Below, in pieces: positions 35,705 through 43,560 of a stretch of DNA of 64,000 nucleotides. The stretch is from contig NZ_CP053021.1 of the NCBI RefSeq assembly GCF_013001025.1, positions 2,694,001 through 2,758,000 on the forward strand, given 5' to 3'. Position 1 is the stretch's first letter. Each line of letters starts with the position of its first letter. A program made the position numbers and the translations under genes. Below the pieces are notes generated by a model, which did no database searches, had not been told where the DNA came from, and was given only the letters and a program-made list of their open reading frames with translations. The DNA comes from Sphingobium yanoikuyae (GTDB lineage: Bacteria > Pseudomonadota > Alphaproteobacteria > Sphingomonadales > Sphingomonadaceae).

Positions 35705-36175
35705 ATGGTTGAAGAGGTACAGGAACCCGAAATTGCAGGTGACGCCGCCCCCTTCAACATGGAGGAATGGCCCTTCTACTGGCTCACCCGCTTTACCGGC
35801 CGCTATCTGCTGCAAATGGAACTGGCACTTAAACCGCTGGGCCTCGACATCCCGCGGTGGCGTGTGCTCATGACATTGCGCAACCGCGAGACGATGAGCG
35901 TCAGCGAGATTGCCGACCATGCGATCGTCAAGTTGCCGACCATGACCAAGATCGTGAAGCGCATGCAGGCCGACAATCTGGTGCATTGCAGGCAGAGTGT
36001 GGCAGACGGCCGAGTGACCGAAGTCTCGCTGACCCCTGAAGGCGTTGTCGCTGGTCGCAAGGCCTGGGAAGCAGCGAACAGGATTTACGAGCGCGCCTTT
36101 GAAGATCTGTCGAAAAAGGATGTTTCGACACTCAACAAACTTCTCCGGACGATAACGCGCAGCCTGGCTGGCTAA
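35705..36175 (+). CDS. iacR: MarR family regulator of the auxin operon, IacR-like
   Basis: A 156-residue winged-helix repressor: FYWLTRFTGRYLLQMELAL (dimer helices), IPRWRVLMTLRNRETMSVSEIAD, KLPTMTKIVKRMQADNLV and the wing SVADGRVTEVSLTPEG. It is divergent from iacH with the predicted operator between. In other iac systems IacR represses the cluster and is relieved by indole-3-acetate; the same is inferred here. ATG 35705 gives a normal MarR length; earlier starts add residues without family pattern. It is followed by a strong hairpin terminator. Confidence 0.88.
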   Translation: MVEEVQEPEIAGDAAPFNMEEWPFYWLTRFTGRYLLQMELALKPLGLDIPRWRVLMTLRNRETMSVSEIADHAIVKLPTMTKIVKRMQADNLVHCRQSVADGRVTEVSLTPEGVVAGRKAWEAANRIYERAFEDLSKKDVSTLNKLLRTITRSLAG

Positions 36176-36193
36176 CCCAGCCCACAAAGTCAT

Positions 36194-36266
36194 AGCCGGC
36201 AAACAGTGCCGGCTTTCAGCCTTCCAACACGACAGAAGACCGCCGATGTTTTCGCATCGGCGGTCT
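36194..36266. terminator. Double hairpin terminator between iacR and TonB receptor
   Basis: Two hairpins: AGCCGGC/GCCGGCT (36194-36200 with 36208-36214) and a 12-bp perfect stem AGACCGCCGATG/CATCGGCGGTCT (36237-36248 with 36255-36266, loop TTTTCG). They lie between convergent genes, so they probably serve both strands. Confidence 0.8.
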
Positions 36267-36288
36267 CTCCTGCGAACGCTGCCTCTAT

Positions 36289-38433
36289 TTAGAAATTATA
36301 GGTCAGCTTGGCGCCATAAGTGCGCGGCGGCGCCATGCCGTAGCTGTAGGTGCCAAAGCGCGTGCTAGCGACGGCACTGGTTATGACCGTTTCATCCTCG
36401 ATGTTGCGGACAAAGCCCTGCAGGCTCCACTTCTTGCTCTCCGGCGTGAAGGTCACGATCAGGTCGCTACGCGAATAGCTGTCCTGCTTCTGATAGGCGA
36501 AATTCTCGATCCCATAGAAGGACGAGGTTTCGATATGGGTCTGGACACGCGGGGTCAGCGTGCCGCCGAGCAGCCCGAAGCTGTGCTCATATCCCATATT
36601 GAACGACCAGCGTGGCGCCTGGGTCGAGCGGTTGCCCGAATAGTCGGTCACGCAGGTACCGTCAGTCGCGATGTTGAGACAAAGCTCGGTATATTCCGAA
36701 TGCAGGAATACCGCGCTGGCATCAAACCGGTCGACGTCGCTCGGCTGGAAGACGGTTTCCGCCTCAAGTCCCCAAATGCGCGACTTACCAGCGTTGAATA
36801 CCGCCGAAAGACCGACCGTCTGGTCACGCACCGAAATCTGCTGATCCTTGTAATTATACAGGAAGGCCGACAGGTTCAGTTGCAGGCTGTTATCGAGGAA
36901 GCGATTTTTCGAGCCGACTTCCCAGGAAGTGATGGTTTCCGGCTGATATGGCAGGGTATTCTGCCCCGGCACAGTATTGAAGCCACCCGCCTTATAGCCG
37001 GTATCAAACTTGGCGTAGACCATGTTGCGCGGGCTATAGTCGTAGGTCAGGCCAGCATGATAGGTGGTCTTGGTGCTCGAGGCATCATCGTCCTGCGCAA
37101 CATTGCCACTGCCGGTGTTGCTGTAGCCCGTGCGGCTCTTATAGTCGTCCGAATAGCGGATACCAAACTCCGCCTTCAGCCCGTCGATCACTTCATAGCT
37201 TGCCTGCCCGAAGGCGGCCTTCGACTTCGCCTTCACATTATAGGAGAAGGTGAAGATGTTCGACGGCGGATTGGCCACCGCATAGCTCTGGAACAGGCTG
37301 AACAGGTCCGAGGTTTCGCGGAACAGATAGCCGCCGATCTGCCACTTGAACCGGCCATTGCCGTTAGAGACCAGGCGGACCTCGTGGGACCAGTCATGCA
37401 CCTTCTCGGTTGGCTGAATATAGGCCGCCTGGCTGGTAGTGCCGTCCAGATCGCGCAACTGCGAATAATCGGTGTCGCGGAAGCCACCCAGATAGACCAG
37501 GCTCGCAAAGCCCAGATCATATTCGCCGTTCCATTGGATCGTGCGCAGTGTCGTGTCGATATACTGGTTTGGCAGGCTGTGCGGCGTGCCGTCGCCATCC
37601 ACGTCCGGGCGATAGCTGGTGTCGATCGCACCCGAGGAGGTATACCGCAGCGGCGTGCCCCACATCGTCGGACCGACGCCGCCGATTTTGGTCAACTGGC
37701 CGGTCAGCAACAGCTTGAGGCGATGGGTCGGTTTCCACTGAACGTGAAGGCGCACCGACTGGGAATCAGCGTCGTCGCCGGCGCGCGCAGGCGCCTCATT
37801 GACGCGATAGCCGTCATGCTTGCTGGTCGAGAACGCCGCGCGAACCGCCAGCGTGTCCGTGACCGGCAGGTTGATCATGCCCTCGGTCGTGATCTGGTCG
37901 TAATTGCCCACGCCGACCGCAACCTTGCCCTCGAACTCGTCCTTAGGCTTTGCGGTGATGACGTTGATCGCGCCGCCCGTGGCATTACGGCCGTAGAGCG
38001 TACCTTGGGGGCCACGCAGGACTTCGACGCGCTCGAGATCGAACATCGAATCGCCAAAGCCGAAGGGCTTCTGGATGTAGAAACCATCCTGCGCAATCGA
38101 GATGGCCGGATCGCCGATTTCATTGGTGTTCTGGCTCGAAACGCCGCGCACCGCGATGATGACGTTGGCGGAGTTCTTGGAGATGCCCACCCCCGGCGCG
38201 ATCGCCGCGATATCCGTCAGCGTGGAAACGCCATTCTTTTCCAGCGCCTTTTGATCGAAAGCGGTGATGGCGATCGCGGTCTTCTGAACCGATGTTTCCC
38301 GCTTTTCAGCCGTAACGACAATTTCGTCGATACCGCCGGAGGACTGCTCGGCCGTCTGCGCCATGGCCGCACTTGCATGGAAGCCTGCCAGCACGACCAG
38401 ACTCACACTGCTCAAACGCTTGAACTGTTTCAT
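36289..38433 (-). CDS. TonB-dependent receptor (mid-size, plug with GRNATGG)
   Basis: A 714-residue outer-membrane receptor. The signal peptide ends SAAMAQ. The plug starts with IDEIVVTAEKRETSVQK and includes FDLERVEVLRGPQGTLYGRNATGGAIN, given here as LERVEVLRGPQGTLYGRN and ATGGAINVIT. The barrel ends with TYGAKLTYNF and terminal Phe. This subtype is abundant in sphingomonads for siderophores, vitamins and aromatic compounds, and is shorter than the sugar-type receptors elsewhere in the window. The AAGGGG site precedes ATG 38433. It lies between the auxin operon and the penicillin-acylase gene and may import a substrate for either. Confidence 0.9.
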   Translation of the reverse strand: MKQFKRLSSVSLVVLAGFHASAAMAQTAEQSSGGIDEIVVTAEKRETSVQKTAIAITAFDQKALEKNGVSTLTDIAAIAPGVGISKNSANVIIAVRGVSSQNTNEIGDPAISIAQDGFYIQKPFGFGDSMFDLERVEVLRGPQGTLYGRNATGGAINVITAKPKDEFEGKVAVGVGNYDQITTEGMINLPVTDTLAVRAAFSTSKHDGYRVNEAPARAGDDADSQSVRLHVQWKPTHRLKLLLTGQLTKIGGVGPTMWGTPLRYTSSGAIDTSYRPDVDGDGTPHSLPNQYIDTTLRTIQWNGEYDLGFASLVYLGGFRDTDYSQLRDLDGTTSQAAYIQPTEKVHDWSHEVRLVSNGNGRFKWQIGGYLFRETSDLFSLFQSYAVANPPSNIFTFSYNVKAKSKAAFGQASYEVIDGLKAEFGIRYSDDYKSRTGYSNTGSGNVAQDDDASSTKTTYHAGLTYDYSPRNMVYAKFDTGYKAGGFNTVPGQNTLPYQPETITSWEVGSKNRFLDNSLQLNLSAFLYNYKDQQISVRDQTVGLSAVFNAGKSRIWGLEAETVFQPSDVDRFDASAVFLHSEYTELCLNIATDGTCVTDYSGNRSTQAPRWSFNMGYEHSFGLLGGTLTPRVQTHIETSSFYGIENFAYQKQDSYSRSDLIVTFTPESKKWSLQGFVRNIEDETVITSAVASTRFGTYSYGMAPPRTYGAKLTYNF

Positions 38434-38489
38434 CGCTAAAACCCCTTTCGCTCTTGTTTTGTTACCGAACGACATCAATTTTTTATGTC

Positions 38490-38513
38490 ATTATATCGTA
38501 ATCTTCAAGTATT
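38490..38513 (-). promoter_or_regulatory. Promoter of the TonB receptor with possible IacR half-site
   Basis: On the minus strand a consensus TATAAT occupies 38495-38490. Just upstream, 38513-38505 reads AATACTTGA, matching eight of nine bases of one half of the 22-bp iacH/iacR palindrome. The second half is not conserved. This is a weak hint of shared control. Confidence 0.35.
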
Positions 38514-38573
38514 TTTATTGCACTTTACGCTATCGCCACGCAACGACGTTTCATTAATTCGCTACGCCGCTAA

Positions 38574-40997
38574 TCACCGGTAGGGATCGTTTAAAATCTC
38601 TTTATTTTCAGCATTTTGCGCAATTTCACGGTCGGAAAACAGCATCGGTTTGTACTGAAATTCCCGGAACAGGCCGACCTGATCGAGGACATGTTGCGCG
38701 CCCTCTTCGGCCTGGCCCGGCGCTACCACATTACGGCCCACTGCCCCGGTTGGGCGCAGTTCAATAAGGTGATTCTGAGTACCCCGTTCCGCAAGCGGGA
38801 CGATAACTGGCTCGCGCGAACCTTGCGGCACATTATGGGCGTTGGCGGTCGCGAACTGGGTTGTCAGGATCGGGTCGGACCAGCGAGCCATATCCGCCCC
38901 GCGCGCAGCCGCGAGCTTCGCCAAGACCAGCCGCAAAGTTTCGACCTGGACCGACGTAGCATCCCGCCCGCCCAGATAGTCCGCCTTGACCGGCAGCGAC
39001 GCCGTCTTGCCGGCCAATATCCGCGCCAGCAGCTTGGGACCACGCCCAATGTCATAGGTATCGCTGCGCTTGTAGCCGAGCGATTTGGACAGCGACGGCC
39101 CGACGACCTCGGGGGCGAAAAGACGCGCGGTCATCGCCGCCAGCCAGGCATCATAGATGACCAGCGCCGGGCTGTCATAGCGGCCGTCGCCATCGGCATC
39201 GATCCGCCGCCTGTCCCATCCGGCCAGCAGGTCGCGTGCCTGCTGTAATTGCGGATCGCCGGGCGCCTGCTGCCCGATCGCGGCGATCAGGCCGGGGATG
39301 AAGAAGTCCGCCGTCTGGCTCATGGTGCTGGCCACTTCGACCAGTTTCTCCATATCGGCGGCGGACAGCCGGTCATGGCTCTCGACGAAATTCTGGAGCA
39401 ACCGCGCGCGCTCCACCGAACTCCATCCGGTATCGGGGAAATACCATCCCTTGATCGGCTGCTGGTTCCAGTTGGTGAAGAAGCCGCGCGACGGGTTCAG
39501 GCGATAGGGCTGCTGCGACGACGGCAGGAAACCACGCCAGTCGCTCGCCCCCGTGCCGTCGGACGGCAAGCGGGGGTCCTGATCGGCGCCGCGGATCGGG
39601 AAATGGCCCGGATAGACCATGCCGATATTGCCCTTCCGGTCGGCATACCACCAGTTGATGCTGATCGCCGATCGCAGTGCCGCCTTGTGGAACTGGTCGA
39701 AATCCTGCGCCAGCGTCGAATCGAACCAGGCCATTTCGGTGTCCAGTTCATGCCCTTCCCACGCCCGCGCACGGGCATATGCCCGGTGATTCTGCGCATC
39801 GACCTGCAGCACCGGTCCATGGACCGTGCGATAGAAGGTGGCGGTCACGGGGGGAGCACCCTTGACCCTGATCGTCTCGGTCCGCGCCTGCATCCTCTTC
39901 CACTGGCCCTTGTGGAAATAGCGGGTCGGATCGGCCGGATCGAGCTGCTCGACAAAGCTGTCGACGGCATCGCCCCGGCCCACCGTGCTCGACCATGCCG
40001 TATTCCCATTATGGCCGAAGAAAATCGGGATGAAGCCGATCGGCGTCGTGCCGACCACGTCCATGCCCCCGCCGTGCAATCCCGCCTCATACAGGAAGCC
40101 CGGCATGGTGAAGCCCATTTGCGGCCCGCCCATCAGCATCGGATAGCCGGTCGCCGACTTGTCCTTGCCCACGACCCATACATTGCTGCCGCCATGATCG
40201 TTGAGCGCCAGCGACGCCATTCTGGCGCCCAGCATGGTATCGGCCTTGCCGACCCCTTCCGCCGCCGCCGCGACGCCCGGCCCGCCAGCCGCAACATGCG
40301 GCTGCCCCACGACCGACAGGGCGCGCAGGCTCTTGCCGGTCCAGTCGCCCGCCGCCAGCGACGTGACCGCTTCCGGGTCTTCCTCCAGCGGCACCAGATC
40401 ATCGAACATCGCCCGCGCCCGCGCGGCACCGAACTGACTGGTTAGCTGGTCCAGCATCGCCGCATTGTCGAGTTCCTGTGTCTTGTCGGTGAAGCGAACC
40501 GCAACATTGCCGATGAAGATCTGCGCCAGATCCTCCGCAGTCCATGGCTTTGGCGCAAAGCCTAGCGCAGCGAACTGGCTCGGCAGGCTACCCTTGGCGA
40601 TCCAGGCATTCAGGCCGTCGGCATAGGCCCTGAACAGCGCGCGTTCGGCCGGCTTCAGCGCCGCCAGCCGCGCCGTGACTTCGGCGCGGGTATAGCCGCG
40701 CTGGCGCGTCTCGCGATCAAAATCGACGAAGGACGGCCCCAATATCTCGGCCACCTCACCCCAGACGGATCGGCGCATCATTTCCATCTGGAACAACCGG
40801 TCCTGACCGATCGCATAGCCCAGCCCATAATAGAGCGCCGGCCGGCTCTGCGCATGAATATGCGGCACGCCATAATGGTCCCGCTGGATAATGATGCCTG
40901 CCTGCGCGGCCGGCTTGGGCGCAGCATGGGCCGATACGCCGGCCAGCATTGTGGCGCCGATCAGCATGCGGCAGGAAGAACGGAACAGGGATGTCAT
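38574..40997 (-). CDS. Penicillin G acylase-type Ntn hydrolase
   Basis: An 807-residue periplasmic amidase precursor. Signal peptide (about 1-25), alpha chain, a linker, and a beta chain that should begin at Ser271 after autocleavage (DHGG|SNVWVVGK). Counting from Ser271 as B1, the E. coli penicillin G acylase residues fall at matching places: Gln B23 (Q293), Phe B57 (F327), Ser B67 (S337) and oxyanion Asn B241 (N511 in TNWNQQP). Acyl-pocket Phe B24 is Met294 and Ala B69 is Val339. The C-terminus RGTQNHLIELRP and WDVVAPGQ-like VAPGQ are conserved too. It hydrolyses N-arylacetyl amides; here the aryl group may differ. It follows the MFS gene by 22 bases. Confidence 0.88.
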   Translation of the reverse strand: MTSLFRSSCRMLIGATMLAGVSAHAAPKPAAQAGIIIQRDHYGVPHIHAQSRPALYYGLGYAIGQDRLFQMEMMRRSVWGEVAEILGPSFVDFDRETRQRGYTRAEVTARLAALKPAERALFRAYADGLNAWIAKGSLPSQFAALGFAPKPWTAEDLAQIFIGNVAVRFTDKTQELDNAAMLDQLTSQFGAARARAMFDDLVPLEEDPEAVTSLAAGDWTGKSLRALSVVGQPHVAAGGPGVAAAAEGVGKADTMLGARMASLALNDHGGSNVWVVGKDKSATGYPMLMGGPQMGFTMPGFLYEAGLHGGGMDVVGTTPIGFIPIFFGHNGNTAWSSTVGRGDAVDSFVEQLDPADPTRYFHKGQWKRMQARTETIRVKGAPPVTATFYRTVHGPVLQVDAQNHRAYARARAWEGHELDTEMAWFDSTLAQDFDQFHKAALRSAISINWWYADRKGNIGMVYPGHFPIRGADQDPRLPSDGTGASDWRGFLPSSQQPYRLNPSRGFFTNWNQQPIKGWYFPDTGWSSVERARLLQNFVESHDRLSAADMEKLVEVASTMSQTADFFIPGLIAAIGQQAPGDPQLQQARDLLAGWDRRRIDADGDGRYDSPALVIYDAWLAAMTARLFAPEVVGPSLSKSLGYKRSDTYDIGRGPKLLARILAGKTASLPVKADYLGGRDATSVQVETLRLVLAKLAAARGADMARWSDPILTTQFATANAHNVPQGSREPVIVPLAERGTQNHLIELRPTGAVGRNVVAPGQAEEGAQHVLDQVGLFREFQYKPMLFSDREIAQNAENKEILNDPYR

Positions 40998-41019
40998 GCG
41001 ACCTCTGAATTATCGGAAG

Positions 41020-42351
41020 TTATAACCTGTTTTCGACATAGCGGCGGAACGGCGCCAGACCACGGCTCAGCACGGGCACCGCCAGCAGCGCCGCACCGGC
41101 GGCGACCAGCGCAAGAGAATGCCCCGTGCCTTGCGGCCCGCCGAACCATCGGTCGTTCGCCATCCCCACCAGCGCGCTGCTCAACCCCATGCCGATCAGC
41201 GAATTGACGCCCAGGAACAGGGCCGACACGCGCGATCGCATCGCGGGCGGCGCAACGATCTGCATGACGGCGGTAGACGGCGGCATCGGGAAGGAGGCGA
41301 AGAAGAAAGCGATGGCCAGCAGTAGCGTCGCCTGGTCGACACTCGCCGCCCAGGGCAGCAGGGCAATCGGCGGCACCGCGCCCAGCGCGCCGATGATGCC
41401 GGTGCGGAACGGCGCATCCTTGCTGCCGGACCGGGTCAGCCGGTCCATGATCGCGCCACTCGCCAGCACGCCGCCGCCCGCCGCGAAGATCGCGACCCAG
41501 CCCAGACGAAGCCCGCTCTCCCCCGGCGTCAGCGCGAACACGCGCATCAGATAGGCCGGCGACCAGGACAATAGCGAGAACAAGGTCATCGCGGCCAGGG
41601 TATAGCCTGCCATGTGCGGCAGAAAGATCGCCCGGTTGCGCGCCAGGAACTGCATCACCTCCACCACCGAGGGAACGGCTTTGGCGTCAGATGCGCCCGC
41701 ACCCTGCTCGGCCCGCCCGGCCTGCTGCACACGCGGGTCGCGGATCGTCGCCAGCATCACCAGCGCCAGCAGCAGACCGGGGGCGCCCACGATGATGAAC
41801 GTCATCTGCCAGGCGGCAAGACGCAGGCCCAGCCAATATTGCGGCCCGCCCGCGCTGACCGCGCCAATCACCCAGCCGCCCAGCAGGAAGGCGATTCCGG
41901 TCCCCATGAAGGAACCGAGCGAATAGACCGCCACCGCCCGTCCCAACTTCTCCTTGGGGAACAAGTCGCTGATGAGCGAATAGGTCGCCGGCGAAAGCGC
42001 CGCTTCCCCCGCGCCGACGCACACCCGCGCCAGAAACAGTTGCAAGAAGGCGCGTGCAAAGCCGCACGCCGCCGTGGCAAGGCTCCAGAAGGCGACACCG
42101 ACAGCAATGATGACCGGCCGCGACTTGCGGTCGGAAAGGGCCGCGATCGGTATCCCCATCGTCGCATAGAAGATGGAAAAGGCGAAACCGTGCAGCAGCC
42201 CGAACTGGGTATCGGAAATGCCAAGGTCGGCCTGGATCGGGCCGATCAGCAACGCCATGATCTGCCGGTCGATGAAGGAGAATATATAGGCGATCATGCA
42301 CAGGATCACCGCGATCCAGGCGCGCCGGTGCGTCAGTTCATGATCGATCAT
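41020..42351 (-). CDS. MFS transporter (Spinster-like)
   Basis: A 443-residue 12-helix inner-membrane transporter. FIDRQIMALLIGPIQADLGISD and GLLHGFAFSIFYATMGIPIA, then ARVCVGAGEAALSPATYSLISD (GEAALSPA), are the marks of the Spinster-like group common in sphingomonads. Substrates there are unknown or range over aromatic acids, sugars and lipids. The start overlaps the epimerase stop (ATGA), and the penicillin-acylase gene follows by 22 bases, so it should carry the product of one of these. Confidence 0.85.
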   Translation of the reverse strand: MIDHELTHRRAWIAVILCMIAYIFSFIDRQIMALLIGPIQADLGISDTQFGLLHGFAFSIFYATMGIPIAALSDRKSRPVIIAVGVAFWSLATAACGFARAFLQLFLARVCVGAGEAALSPATYSLISDLFPKEKLGRAVAVYSLGSFMGTGIAFLLGGWVIGAVSAGGPQYWLGLRLAAWQMTFIIVGAPGLLLALVMLATIRDPRVQQAGRAEQGAGASDAKAVPSVVEVMQFLARNRAIFLPHMAGYTLAAMTLFSLLSWSPAYLMRVFALTPGESGLRLGWVAIFAAGGGVLASGAIMDRLTRSGSKDAPFRTGIIGALGAVPPIALLPWAASVDQATLLLAIAFFFASFPMPPSTAVMQIVAPPAMRSRVSALFLGVNSLIGMGLSSALVGMANDRWFGGPQGTGHSLALVAAGAALLAVPVLSRGLAPFRRYVENRL

Positions 42352-43262
42352 GCGGGCAGCCTGTTGAGATAGGCCATGCTGTCGCGGATCGCCGCCATCG
42401 GATCGTCCGACCGGTCATATTCGACGAAGAAATGCTGTGCCCCGGCCTTGCGTGCGGCGGCGATCAGGCGGGGCAGGTCCAGCCGCCCGGTGCCCACTAC
42501 GGCAAATTCGCCGACGGCGTCCACATCCTTCACATGACAGCCGAAATAACGGCCCGGATTATTCTCGAAATAGAGGATGGGGTCCTGCCCCGCCTTGGTC
42601 ACCCAATAGAAATCCAGTTCCATCTTCACCTGTTCCGGGTCCGTGCCCTTCAGGATCAGATCGTAGATCATGTCCGGCCCCAGCCGCTGAAATTCGCGGT
42701 GATGGTTGTGGAAGGCAAAGGTCAGCCCGGCATCCCGGCACATCCGCCCCGCCTGGTTGAAAATGCCGATATAGCGGTCCAGGATCGCGCGATCGGCCAG
42801 CATGCGCGGCATCAGGATCGGCCAGGTCACATAGCGCTGCCCCAGCAGCTTCGCCTTGCCGATGCCATCCTCGACCAGCGCCAGCGCCTTTTCCGGCAGG
42901 AAGGCGCGCTCGTAATTTTCGCGATTCTGCTCGGTCGTGATTTCCTTGCGCGTCCAGGCGCCGAAGGAAGCATAGACTTCGTCGGACGCGATATGCTGGG
43001 ACGGGGAAACCAGCCCGAACCGATCCAGTTGCCCTCGCAGCCAGGCGGGATCACGGCCGAAGCTGCCGACCGTTTCCACTTCCTTGTAGCCCAACTCGGC
43101 CACCTGCCGCAGCGTACCCTCGAAATCCTGCTCTAGCAGTGCGCCTACGGTGAAGAGTTGCAATCCCCAGGCCGCATTGCGCGACCCGCCGACTTTGGGG
43201 ATCGTGGAACAGCCCGCCGCAGCCATAGCCATTGTCGCTGCAAGAAAATCTCGACGATTCAT
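42348..43262 (-). CDS. Exported sugar phosphate isomerase/epimerase-like TIM barrel
   Basis: A 304-residue protein with MNRRDFLAATMAMAAAGCS, a twin-arginine signal with a lipobox (AAGC), so probably a membrane-anchored periplasmic lipoprotein. The body is a xylose-isomerase-like TIM barrel: AWGLQLFTVG, YKEVETVGSFG, FAFHNHHREF, MELDFYWVTKAG, CHVKDVDAVGEF and FVEYDRSDDP, with His and Asp/Glu metal ligands. The reaction is unknown; relatives act on 3-keto sugars or inositols. It is first of the epimerase-MFS-penicillin acylase unit and is divergent from GH3. Confidence 0.8.
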   Translation of the reverse strand: MNRRDFLAATMAMAAAGCSTIPKVGGSRNAAWGLQLFTVGALLEQDFEGTLRQVAELGYKEVETVGSFGRDPAWLRGQLDRFGLVSPSQHIASDEVYASFGAWTRKEITTEQNRENYERAFLPEKALALVEDGIGKAKLLGQRYVTWPILMPRMLADRAILDRYIGIFNQAGRMCRDAGLTFAFHNHHREFQRLGPDMIYDLILKGTDPEQVKMELDFYWVTKAGQDPILYFENNPGRYFGCHVKDVDAVGEFAVVGTGRLDLPRLIAAARKAGAQHFFVEYDRSDDPMAAIRDSMAYLNRLPA

Positions 43263-43560
43263 TCACTCCCCTTCTCGCCTCTTTGAGGTCGACAAGACCA
43301 GCGATCAGCGCTGGATTAGTTGAATGTTCATTTATTATGCAATCTTTGTCAACGAAATTTCACATTTCTCGGAACGATCCAAATCTCATGTAAATACGTC
43401 AGTTTGTCGCGATAAAACTTCAGAAAAATACGCATGAACGAATGAAGTTGGAAAAGCCTCAACCAGCATCAAAAAAATTGAAGCCCGCTCTAAAAACGCC
43501 CAAAGATTAATTGACATTTCAATTAAATTTGCTTTGCTGCCGGCATCAACGGAGGCAGAA
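43263..43560. promoter_or_regulatory. AT-rich divergent control region with TTAATTG palindrome
   Basis: About 300 bases without a gene, richer in A+T than the neighbours, between the epimerase (minus) and GH3 (plus). At 43507-43526, TTAATTG and CAATTAA form a 7-bp perfect inverted repeat with the 6-base centre ACATTT, resembling the A/T-rich palindromes bound by ROK or MarR regulators. GGAGG at 43551-43555 is the ribosome binding site of GH3. Confidence 0.55.

Noticed and set aside
36535..38439. A 634-codon plus-strand frame over the mid-size TonB receptor
   Set aside because: Antisense to an intact receptor; no start signal or motif.
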